Part shown: piece by piece, positions 17,901 to 22,200 of the stretch
Position numbering within the stretch: position 1 is the first letter of the stretch
Layout of the letters: every line of letters begins with the position of its first letter
Source of the DNA: Bacillota bacterium
GTDB lineage: Bacteria; Bacillota; Clostridia; Acetivibrionales; JAEZXR01
Reading direction: 5' to 3'
Length of the DNA: 40,407 bases
Assembly: GCA_023419605.1 (NCBI GenBank)
Contig: JAEZXR010000005.1
Span: 1-40,407, forward strand
Translations under genes and position numbers: made by a program
Notes under the pieces: model-generated
Database searches by the model: none
What the model was told of the DNA's origin: nothing
What the model saw: the letters and a program-made list of their open reading frames with translations, nothing else

Positions 17901-19175
17901 TTTATGACGCATTGACAGTAGTACTTTTTGAACGCTTGCAATACCTGCTGCCGCTGAAGTATGTCCTATATTGCTTTTTACCGACCCGATGGCGCAATAA
18001 TTCCTTTTATCTGTTTTTTCTTTAAAAACGGTAGCCAATGCTTCCAGCTCGATAGGGTCCCCCAGCTTGGTTCCTGTTCCATGCATTTCCACATAGTTAA
18101 TGGTTTCAACCGGTATTTTATATTTTTCGTATAGGTCCCGTTCCAGTTCAATCTGGCTATTTACACTGGGGGCAGTAATTCCATTTGTTTTACCGTCCTG
18201 GTTAATTCCCGAACCGATGATCACACCGTAAATATGGTCATGGTCGGCTTCAGCATCCTCTAAGCGTTTAAGAACCAAAGTGCCCACACCTTCCCCCGGA
18301 ACAAATCCATCGGCACTGTTATCGAATGCTTTGCACTGGCCCTCCGGGGACAGCATTCCGGCAGAACACATACCGATATAGGACTCCGGTGTGAGGTATA
18401 AAGTGACCCCTCCCACCAACGCCATGTCGATCTCACGATTCGTCAAGGCCTGACATGCCAGGTGCATTCCCACCAGAGAGGAAGAACAGGCTGTATCAAT
18501 AGGAATCGCAGGCCCTTTAAGATTTAAAAAATAGGGTAACCGGGCAGCTGCAATAGCAGCACTGTTTCCGGTGATATTATTGAGTTCTTCGGAATTTTGA
18601 TAGAGCAGCATCCCATATTCATTTCCCATAATTCCCAGATATACGCCGCATTTCTTATTGCTCAGCAATTGTGCATTATAACCCGCATCTTCAAAAGCTT
18701 TATAGCCTTCCTGCAGGAAAAGACGGTGCTGAGGGTCCATTCCTTCTGCTTCTCCGGGCGAAATATTGAAAAACAGCGGATCGAAATATTCGATGTCTTC
18801 CAGCATACCCAGCCACTTGCAATATATTTTTCCTTTCTGTGCAGGGCTCGGATCATAATATTCATGTACGTTCCATCGGAAATTTGGAATTTCTCGGATT
18901 GAATTCCTTCCCTGCAGCAAATTGTCCCAGTACTGCGCCAGGTTACCGGCACCAGGATATCTGCCGGACATTCCGATGATTGCAATACCCTTCTTAGCTC
19001 CTTTTGCAAGCGACGGGTGAGATTCTCCTCCGGTTTGCATTTCCTCAAACCGGGGCAGATCAGGAGCTTGCGGTTTTAATTTTACAGCATTTTCTGCTCT
19101 TATCAATTCCTTTTGCGCATCTTCCGGCGTTATCTTCCTGGCCTGAAGTGCGCGTAAGATTTCCTGTAGATCCAT
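8904..19175 (-). CDS. PKS-3: trans-AT polyketide synthase ending in a non-elongating KS
   Basis: 3423 residues, complete. The order is: N-terminal docking helix; KS (Cys230); DH; KR; an ACP without its Ser (Pro1452); an ACP with Ser1558; KS (Cys1829); KR; ACP (Ser2850); KS0 (Cys3101 kept, the HGTGT His replaced by Asn3236); and a roughly 65-residue tail. No AT is present. The first KS should accept the beta-branched chain from PKS-2. Module 1 makes an olefin. Module 2 leaves a beta-hydroxy group that is passed over the KS0 to the DH at the start of PKS-4. The start has AGAGGGA 6 nt upstream of ATG. The stop overlaps the PKS-4 start by about 17-20 nt, suggesting coupled translation of the two halves of the split bimodule. 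Confidence 0.97.
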   Translation of the reverse strand: MDLQEILRALQARKITPEDAQKELIRAENAVKLKPQAPDLPRFEEMQTGGESHPSLAKGAKKGIAIIGMSGRYPGAGNLAQYWDNLLQGRNSIREIPNFRWNVHEYYDPSPAQKGKIYCKWLGMLEDIEYFDPLFFNISPGEAEGMDPQHRLFLQEGYKAFEDAGYNAQLLSNKKCGVYLGIMGNEYGMLLYQNSEELNNITGNSAAIAAARLPYFLNLKGPAIPIDTACSSSLVGMHLACQALTNREIDMALVGGVTLYLTPESYIGMCSAGMLSPEGQCKAFDNSADGFVPGEGVGTLVLKRLEDAEADHDHIYGVIIGSGINQDGKTNGITAPSVNSQIELERDLYEKYKIPVETINYVEMHGTGTKLGDPIELEALATVFKEKTDKRNYCAIGSVKSNIGHTSAAAGIASVQKVLLSMRHKKLVPTLNFKKHNEHFNFEESPFYVNTELKDWKPAMGNCRRASVSSFGYSGTNAHLVIQEYLPEKSQPVLSGAIGKKGPALFVLSAKSEEQLKTYAQSIKDYIETHEDICPADAAYTLQVGRDASDYRLAFPAASREDMVKGLDAYLQHRSVPALLTACVKKGKPGAASGAENKLKALLQERKLEEIAELWVKGVPVDWNELYGDERPYRVSLPAYPFAKERCWAAAKKSKPPANSIFAASDGIAFLHPFLHRNTSDFEEQRFSSTFTGEESFLSDHVVEGKKMLPGVVCLEMARAAVELAARGAEKGRLGIQLQNIGWTRPVVVEDQPVQIHIGLFVVNSGEIAYEIYSEPRESEPEIVIYSQGSAVIRPVTHNPALDIAALREQCDRNSISSGQCYTAFGAAGICYGPTYQGIEVIYTGQGKALAKLSLLPRISDTSDALFLHPGLLDSALQASIGLMTAEEDTSTAFRPFLPFALEELEIFDRCTSDSWAYIRDSKGGRAGDCIRKLDIDVCDAQGKICVRFKGFSLRAAEKSAVAETIDTLLLEPYWKEEKLTENALGATYARQVVVLCEIEDSTAGKIQEQLTGIRCLSLQSDSESIEERFRTYATQVYHEVKGIFKEKPVDPVLVQVVVALEGEGQLFSGLTGLLKSAQLENPKLIGQLIEVECENDAAGIIEKLQENRRSPVEHRVRYRRGVRYVAGWSEMVIPPKKKNLPWKEGGVYLITGGAGGLGLAFAKEIAACSRRAILILTGRSPLGADRQAQIKELEIGDAHIEYRQADVTDRNAVDTLIREIQKDYGRLDGILHSAGITQDNFILRKPTEEFQKVLAPKVSGTVFLDQATKNQKLDFFVLFSSIAGSLGNIGQADYAAANAFMDAYAIYRNSLVDRGLRWGRTLAVNWPLWKEGGMHVNVEAERAAAENTGFASISTVAGMEAFRQAFASGRNQVMVLRGKPEQIRQKLLSNSLSGKPAEKTPSESVLKTGLDTCSPVENVQEVLTKVAAQLLGVEAEDIDTDAEFHELGFDPVMLVRFTDTLNQEYKLTLQSSVLLEHSTVRTFSRYLIEKYPDIFLPTRGITEPSIIEERKATAPIPQDFLRDKAASYFKKLVSSVIKLPVNRIEEDASFEKYGLDSILVMRLTRELEKNFGVLSKTLFFEYRNIKEITDYFLDSHREQLLCLLGGGMLSDSRISGSEIAAKAVKQLSGRHKRPRFAGVSMKWEQDTAAKALDIAIIGMSGRYPAAKNIQEFWMNLQEGKDCIVEIPKDRWEHSVYFDADKNKPGKTYSKWGGFIEGVDRFDPLFFNISPREAEIMDPQERLFLECAYEVLEDAGYTRETLGSYRSFGLEGNVGVYVGVMYEEYQLYGAQETIQGRPLVLPGNPSSIANRVSYWCNFHGPSLAVDSMCSSSLTAIHLACQSLQRGECEAAIAGGVNVSIHPNKYLALGQGKFMSSSGRCESFGQGGDGYVPGEGVGAVLLKPMSKAVADGDHIYGIIKGTAINHGGRTNGYTVPNPNAQASVIERAFEEAGINPRTVSYIEAHGTGTALGDPIEIAGLTKAFQKHTNDKHFCAIGSVKSNIGHCESAAGIAGLTKVLLQFQHQQLVLSLHSKLLNPHIDFSNTPFAVQQNAVQWKRPRIQMGGRVEECPRRAGISAFGAGGSNAHIVVEEYIPQETEECQPTVTTNNPVMVVLSAKSKEQLKVKAEELLCMIGQGKLTDSHLIDMAYTLQVGREAMEERLAVITGSILELEEKLKEFLEGQEGIAAVYRGQANGHNEALAVFTGDDELQEAIGKWIRRRKYSKLMELWVKGLKFDWNEFYGEVKPRRISLPTYPFARERYWAPVAKAASGSASGLPDRSSAHSPQTENVILIKGWEHQNAAASVDMLPGSIVILGTWATKNLALGLFENRAEFQVIHVFHGINSLPGGIFADFYSAQAGEELYRQVKDIQNGRTLIGVIDITAYDSEYEQSFAVEAGKLRFLQKVIEHNRQEGCKLLQITYRLQNFLQEKTTLSGARSVGLYRMLGAEYKQVQSMTMDSDCPIDETQRLGLQIQTEFFRRNTEKLTECCYRNDERYTPVLKVSRIEEEGPESAFPPGRYGDRDVILITGGTRGIGAAVARHVVSQGVRKLVIMGREALPESSEWKGILKNKEKPEIEEKLKALRSLTDQGVLVHYYHTPLTDEEGIENMVSRIRKTLGPITGVFHCAGQASANPAFYKKDMAAFETVYAPKVKGLVTLHKALENEPLHFFILFSSICTMAPMLAAGQSDYAAANTYMDYYALNQRGEGKPYFISIQWPAWSETGMAAGPMHTPMCEKTGIAACTTAQGLMLMDAVKSSPHFLCAPCTIIPNKFLWNFLLKMEFCPMKEYNYTMGHKKEAAPGISERPEMGQDLRVLAVQWLRMIFESELKLKAEQLDERKPLDEYGIESITLAQLTQTMQLHVDKPIIPSLLLEHNSIAALADYFVAYHAEALQKSLTPTATARKDFNETADVSGNDVCLQPVTVKIPAEMKSIGEEPTAGLSEDIAVIGMSCRFPGAPSKEAYWKLLSEGASAIRPLTEKRWHREENCVDYGGWLEEIERFDPAFFNIHENDAAIMDPQARIILEESLRAVYDAGYEHKQLCGQKIGVYVGGRTQSTLGMDSILKAPNPILGMGQNYLAANISRFLNFKGPSMVVDTACSSGITGMQLAMDGLRGKRMDMALVGAVNILINPFAHDLLAARNILSKDGLFHIFDKRSGGEVLGEGAGIVMIKRLQDAVRDGNHIYGTIKAISINNDGRTLGPGSPDFQTQKQVMQEALALSGKKPEDIGYIEVNGGGSPIVDVIEIKALSESYQLDKRDLGSCFIGSVKPNIGHLLLASGLAGFIRCVLSVYHKKIPPFLSATVPFDHYDFAASRIRFNREEANWNTDSGKKRMAAQNSFPDGGTNCHVIIEEFVPEEGYAQNYFSKPAPVMEKKYYSLHTPRNSAVTGETSEHVKAAEQEAGQQHLYIKNVWGEYDGQNI
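8925..8932 (-). promoter_or_regulatory. Ribosome binding site of PKS-4 within the end of PKS-3
   Basis: GGGGTGAG on the minus strand, just before two adjacent ATG codons. It lies inside the PKS-3 reading frame, so PKS-4 translation is probably coupled to PKS-3. Confidence 0.6.
9090..10350 (-). other. PKS-3 terminal KS0 (non-elongating ketosynthase)
   Basis: The nucleophile motif DTACSSG is kept (Cys codon 9873-9875) and KPNIGH is kept. The HGTGT loop, however, reads VNGGGSPIVDV: the catalytic His is Asn (codon 9468-9470). KSs of this type transfer but do not extend chains and are the hallmark of dehydrating bimodules. The usual post-KS flanking subdomain (AYTLQ.GR..) is missing. Instead a short tail leads to the stop codon, matching a module split over two proteins. 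Confidence 0.9.
10505..14215 (-). other. PKS-3 module 2: KS-KR-ACP, first half of a dehydrating bimodule
   Basis: The KS (about 12900-14215) has DSMCSSS (Cys codon 13689-13691), EAHGTGTALGDP and NIGHCESAAG. The KR (about 11000-12320) has GGTRGIG, FSSICTMAP and DYAAAN. Its loop HCAGQASAN lacks the B-type Asp. The ACP reads GIESITL with Ser at 10626-10628 and Glu instead of Asp before it. No DH is present in the module; dehydration is expected at the DH of PKS-4. Confidence 0.87.
14380..19000 (-). other. PKS-3 module 1: KS-DH-KR-ACP(inactive)-ACP
   Basis: The KS (about 17720-18990) has DTACSSS (Cys codon 18486-18488), EMHGTGTKLGDP and NIGHTSAAAG. The DH (about 16310-17170) has HVVEGKKMLP and LLDSALQAS. 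The KR (about 15170-16270) has GGAGGLG, FSSIAG, DYAAAN and an Asp in HSAGITQD (B-type predicted). Two carriers follow: one reading GFDPVML (no Ser) and one reading GLDSILV (Ser at 14502-14504). The expected unit is a double bond next to the beta-branch. Confidence 0.9.
14690..14930 (-). other. Degenerate first ACP of a tandem pair in PKS-3 (Ser to Pro)
   Basis: The fold signature is intact: NVQEVLTKVAAQLLGV, a FHELGF turn, FTDTLNQEYKLTL, and a final helix TFSRYLIEKYP. The carrier motif reads GFDPVMLVRF, so the phosphopantetheine-bearing Ser is Pro (CCG at 14820-14822). One base change (T to C) from TCG would produce this. It cannot carry the chain by the known chemistry. The second ACP, about 100 residues later, is normal. 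Confidence 0.85.
19075..19175 (-). other. PKS-3 N-terminal docking helices
   Basis: The segment MDLQEILRALQARKITPED followed by AQKELIRAENAV precedes the first KS. It is helix-rich and similar to the PKS-2 N-terminus. It likely binds the PKS-2 C-terminal helix so that the beta-branched chain is handed over. Inferred from sequence pattern and gene order. Confidence 0.5.
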
Positions 19176-19181
19176 AATAAA

Positions 19182-19188
19182 TCCCTCT
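19182..19188 (-). promoter_or_regulatory. Ribosome binding site of PKS-3
   Basis: AGAGGGA on the minus strand, 6 nt before the PKS-3 ATG, inside the 23-nt gap after ECH2. It supports the chosen start. Confidence 0.7.
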
Positions 19189-19198
19189 TTTTTGTTGA

Positions 19199-19948
19199 TT
19201 ACTTCCCAAATAATTCATGAATTTTTCCCTTTACCTCCGGCCGATGAAAAGTTTCGTTATGCATTGCAATTTCCTTTTCAATGGTTTTGGGAAGCTCGGA
19301 CTTTATGGAAGCAACTAAATGTTCCTTCAACGTAATGAGTGAAGCCCTTGGCTTTTCAGCGATTTGTTCAGCCAACTGACAGGCATAATCCAGAACATTT
19401 TCTCTCGGCAATACGGGAAAGGGAACTCCTCGTTTCTCCAGTTCCGCCCCGCGGTAGTTGCCGGCATTTAACAGCATTTCCTCTGCCAGACTAAATCCCA
19501 GTTTTTTAGGCACAATGAAGGTTGCCCCCATGCCGGGCGTAAAGCCGTATTTCATAAAATTTGTGGTATAGATGCTTTCCCGGCTTAAAACGACAAAATC
19601 GGCAAACAGCCCAAGGACAAAGCCCCCGCCAATCCCATGGCCCTGCATTGCGGATATTACCGGAATACTGCAATATAGGGGGAGACTATAGATATTTGTG
19701 TCGGAAAACACTGCTCTACCCTCATGAATTGCCAGAAGCCCCTCTTTGGTGCCGCCGGAAGCAAAATAACTGTCATACCCGGTCAAAATCGCCACTTTAT
19801 AACGAGTATCCTCCTGGATTAACGCAAAAGCGCGATTCATTCCCAGTATCAAGTCGTCGGAAAATGTATTTTTATAGGTTCGGTCCTGCATTGTTATTTG
19901 TACAATTCCCGGTCCCACTTCATTAAGAGTTACTACCGATTGTGTCAT
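19199..19948 (-). CDS. pksI: Enoyl-CoA hydratase family decarboxylase, ECH2 of the beta-branching cassette (PksI-like)
   Basis: Crotonase-fold enzyme of 249 residues, predicted to decarboxylate the glutaconyl-type intermediate made by ECH1. This leaves a beta-methyl or methylene branch on the chain. FASGGTKEGLL (residues 62-72) carries a Lys (Lys68) at the place where ECH2 decarboxylases use a Lys to hold the carboxylate. QGHGIGGGF (102-110) forms the other oxyanion-hole segment, and NFMKYGFTPGMGAT is typical of PksI-like proteins. It starts 52 nt after ECH1 with a modest purine-rich site (GGGGAAG) and ends 23 nt before PKS-3, consistent with one transcript. With both ECH1 and ECH2 present the full branch chemistry is possible, provided the donor ACP and decarboxylating KS are supplied from elsewhere. 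Confidence 0.93.
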   Translation of the reverse strand: MTQSVVTLNEVGPGIVQITMQDRTYKNTFSDDLILGMNRAFALIQEDTRYKVAILTGYDSYFASGGTKEGLLAIHEGRAVFSDTNIYSLPLYCSIPVISAMQGHGIGGGFVLGLFADFVVLSRESIYTTNFMKYGFTPGMGATFIVPKKLGFSLAEEMLLNAGNYRGAELEKRGVPFPVLPRENVLDYACQLAEQIAEKPRASLITLKEHLVASIKSELPKTIEKEIAMHNETFHRPEVKGKIHELFGK

Positions 19949-20000
19949 ATCTTCTTCCCCGCCTTATCCTTTGAAAAATCATACATTTCCTTGCCCTTGC

Positions 20001-20765
20001 TTACTCTTCCCAGGGGAATTTTCCTTCATCGACATACCGGTATATCAAATGTAAGTTATGAGAGTCGGAAAAAACTTCCTTGTTGGCAGCAAGTGCAAAG
20101 GGTTTTGACTGGTGCAGCAAGCCGTTTAATCCGTTCATATAGCGTTTATACCGTAAAATCCCCGTTTTGGACAACCGTTTGAGACGGAGCAAATGCCTGC
20201 GGAGCAGCGACTCGCTCTGCGCTTCATAGACATCAACCAATCCCCATGCATGTGCTTGCTGAACTGGAATGGGCTGGGTCATTACAGTCATATAATGTGC
20301 TTTTTGGAATCCGATCCGGCGAATTAAAAATGGAAGGACACAAGCAGGGAAAAGACCGAATAACAATTCGGACAAGCTGAATTGTGCCGTCTCATCAGCA
20401 ATTACAATATCGCTGGCGGCGATAAAACCCAACCCTCCGGCATTTGCCTTTCCTCTTACATGAGAAATAGTGATATACGGTCCTGCGGCCATCTTCAGCC
20501 ATAAATCATACAAAGGCCCGGGGTCGCTTTCAAGGGGTTGTCCCTGCGCCATTCTTCCATGCATCTCTTGAAAATCCGCCCCAAAGCAAAAGACTTCCGG
20601 CAGCCCCTCAAATACCACAACCGTAATTTTCTCTTCACATTCTTCCAGTACCTGGCGGCATTCTTCAATCAGACGGTCATTGATTGTGTTGTTTGCCTGC
20701 GGGCGATTAAAGCGAATAAAGCAAACGGTGTCCTGAAAACGTACCTGAATCATTTCATAGCTCAT
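20001..20765 (-). CDS. pksH: Enoyl-CoA hydratase family dehydratase, ECH1 of the beta-branching cassette (PksH-like)
   Basis: Crotonase-fold enzyme predicted to dehydrate the HMG-type intermediate on the polyketide ACP. Its oxyanion-hole segments are CFGADFQEM (residues 60-68) and GKANAGGLGF (105-114). SLSELLFGLFPACVLPFLI also matches PksH-type ECH1 proteins. I chose the ATG at 20765, which overlaps the HMG synthase stop as ATGA and has AGGTGG 5 nt upstream, giving 254 residues; an upstream GTG at 20774 would add three residues. The ATGA overlap implies coupled translation with the HMG synthase. It is distinguished from ECH2 by its sequence subfamily and cassette order. Other crotonase activities cannot be excluded by sequence alone but are unlikely here. 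Confidence 0.93.
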   Translation of the reverse strand: MSYEMIQVRFQDTVCFIRFNRPQANNTINDRLIEECRQVLEECEEKITVVVFEGLPEVFCFGADFQEMHGRMAQGQPLESDPGPLYDLWLKMAAGPYITISHVRGKANAGGLGFIAASDIVIADETAQFSLSELLFGLFPACVLPFLIRRIGFQKAHYMTVMTQPIPVQQAHAWGLVDVYEAQSESLLRRHLLRLKRLSKTGILRYKRYMNGLNGLLHQSKPFALAANKEVFSDSHNLHLIYRYVDEGKFPWEE

Positions 20766-20776
20766 GAAACCCACCT
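20762..20776 (-). promoter_or_regulatory. ATGA stop/start overlap and ribosome binding site, HMG synthase to ECH1
   Basis: AGGTGG (20771-20776) lies inside the end of the HMG synthase gene, 5 nt before the ECH1 ATG. The ATG and the TGA stop share ATGA. This layout is typical of translational coupling and fixes the ECH1 start. Confidence 0.8.
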
Positions 20777-22024
20777 GTATTCACGATGAAATTCGCGAAT
20801 TCTTTCCAAATATAATCGAGGCTTTCCTTTGCACGAAGCCAGCACACCGGGAATCAACCCCATATCCAGCTCTACATTCCGCGTTCCGAATTTTACGGCA
20901 CTGCTGTGTATAAATATGGAGTCATATTCCTCCATGGATAACGGATAGCGGCTGTTTAAATGGTCCTCAATGGCAAAACGGCGCTGGCTCTCTTTTCCCC
21001 GGGCTGTAACGATACCGCTGTAAAACTCGGAACAACAGCCTGAGCCGTAAGAAAAACAACCGACTCGTTTGGGGCGGTCATATTGTCCGTTATCCACCGT
21101 ACTTGCCAGAGATAAAAGTGAAGTAGCTCCCATAATATTACCGACACGCTGGCAGTAAATCATTCCGGGAAATACGCGCTGCTTGAAGTCTTCTTCTATC
21201 TGGAGCGGTGTAGCTTTTTTCATTTTTCGCATCATTGTACGGTGCGCTCCTTTGACCATCCCGCCAAAAGGAGTATGAAAGGCAAGATACTGGAAGGTAT
21301 CCTGATAATCTACCTGGGCTACACGTTTTTTATATTCCACGAATGCCTGTTCACAACAATCCAGGTAGGACATCAGGGACAAGTCGGCATCTCCCGCCTC
21401 GCTGTCCGGGACGGGCCTGCATGTGTCCATTACCTCATATCCGTAATATCCGTTGGCGCCTACATCTACGTCAAAGACAAGAGGATTTTCGCTAATGAGC
21501 AGAGCGACAGCGCCTGCACCGGAACTCGGCTCGGCAAAAGACCAGTCCGCCGTCAAGGCCTCCCCTGCATCCGCCACTATAAACCGGGAAATATCTGTTG
21601 CAACGACCAGGGCTTTTGCACCGGGAGAGGTCTGGGACAGAATGAAATTTACAGCCGTTTGAAATCCGGCTGTCCCCGAGTAGCAGGCATTTTTAAGCTC
21701 GAAGAGGCGGCAATTTCTGTTTAGCCCCAAATAATGATGGATATAAGTACTCATGGATTTTCCAAAATCAATTCCCGATTCGGTGCAGGTAACCAGTAAT
21801 TCAATCCGGTCCTTCTCTTCCTGCGAAAGAGAGTCCATTAACGGTTTTGCTGCATTTACCGCAAAGGTAATAGGGTCTTCATAAGGCAGAGCGACGCTTT
21901 TTTCCTTCATCAGCAGGTTATCAAACCGTGCTGTATCCAGCTTACGGTGCTGAGCCAGCTGCATCACATCTAAATAGGCGGTTCCACCGAATACGTTCAT
22001 CGCCTCAATTCCAACTGTAATCAT
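20762..22024 (-). CDS. pksG: HMG-CoA synthase homologue for polyketide beta-branching (PksG-like)
   Basis: Condenses an acetyl group, carried by a donor ACP, onto the beta-ketone of the ACP-bound polyketide. This is the first step of beta-branching. Catalytic residues are all present: Glu82 in TCTESGIDFGKS, Cys114 in KNACYSGTAG and His250 in AFHTPFGGMVKG. This numbering uses the ATG at 22024, which has AAGGAG 7 nt upstream; the ATG at 22030 is only 1 nt from that site. The resulting N-terminus MITVGIEAMNVFGGTAYLD closely resembles B. subtilis PksG. Length is 420 residues, normal for the family. The gene lies 77 nt after the PKS-2 stop codon, and its own stop overlaps the ECH1 start. Function is very likely; the symbol marks homology to the bacillaene cassette, not the same product. 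Confidence 0.96.
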   Translation of the reverse strand: MITVGIEAMNVFGGTAYLDVMQLAQHRKLDTARFDNLLMKEKSVALPYEDPITFAVNAAKPLMDSLSQEEKDRIELLVTCTESGIDFGKSMSTYIHHYLGLNRNCRLFELKNACYSGTAGFQTAVNFILSQTSPGAKALVVATDISRFIVADAGEALTADWSFAEPSSGAGAVALLISENPLVFDVDVGANGYYGYEVMDTCRPVPDSEAGDADLSLMSYLDCCEQAFVEYKKRVAQVDYQDTFQYLAFHTPFGGMVKGAHRTMMRKMKKATPLQIEEDFKQRVFPGMIYCQRVGNIMGATSLLSLASTVDNGQYDRPKRVGCFSYGSGCCSEFYSGIVTARGKESQRRFAIEDHLNSRYPLSMEEYDSIFIHSSAVKFGTRNVELDMGLIPGVLASCKGKPRLYLERIREFHREYRWVS

Positions 22025-22031
22025 ATTCATT

Positions 22032-22037
22032 CTCCTT
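22032..22037 (-). promoter_or_regulatory. Ribosome binding site of the HMG synthase gene
   Basis: AAGGAG on the minus strand, 7 nt before the ATG at 22024 and 1 nt before the ATG at 22030. The spacing favours the inner start, which also gives canonical active-site numbering. Confidence 0.8.
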
Positions 22038-22101
22038 AAATACTAATATTTTTACAAGCAGACGGCAGGGTTGGAGTTTTCATCACGGTTCGTGTATTCC
22101 T

Positions 22102-22200
22102 TCAATGTATGTGATTGCTTAGTATTCGGTCTGCATATTGGGGGTCTAAGGTTCCCTGATACACCTGCTCCAGCACTTCATATACAGAACGGGATACCGG
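22102..22200 (-). other. PKS-2 C-terminal docking helix
   Basis: Beyond the beta-branch ACP and a basic linker (KKMKRTAAKPPVSR) the protein ends in a helix containing VLEQVYQGTLDPQYADRIL. It shares the pattern seen at the other subunit ends (polar-Leu/Ile-Ser/Asp-Pro/x-x-x-Ala). It probably meets the PKS-3 N-terminus. This is inferred from pattern only. Confidence 0.5.

Noticed and set aside
20001..20774. GTG start at 20774 for ECH1
   Set aside because: The ATG at 20765 has a Shine-Dalgarno site at proper distance and an ATGA overlap with the upstream stop; the GTG adds only three residues.
22025..22101. Possible internal promoter in the AT-rich gap between PKS-2 and the HMG synthase gene
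   Set aside because: A TTGAAG-like box and AT-rich stretches are present, but no convincing -10 element at proper spacing. The gap is short and all genes run the same way, so a separate promoter cannot be supported.
22025..22101. Rho-independent terminator after PKS-2
   Set aside because: No GC-rich inverted repeat followed by a T run on the minus strand was found in the gap.
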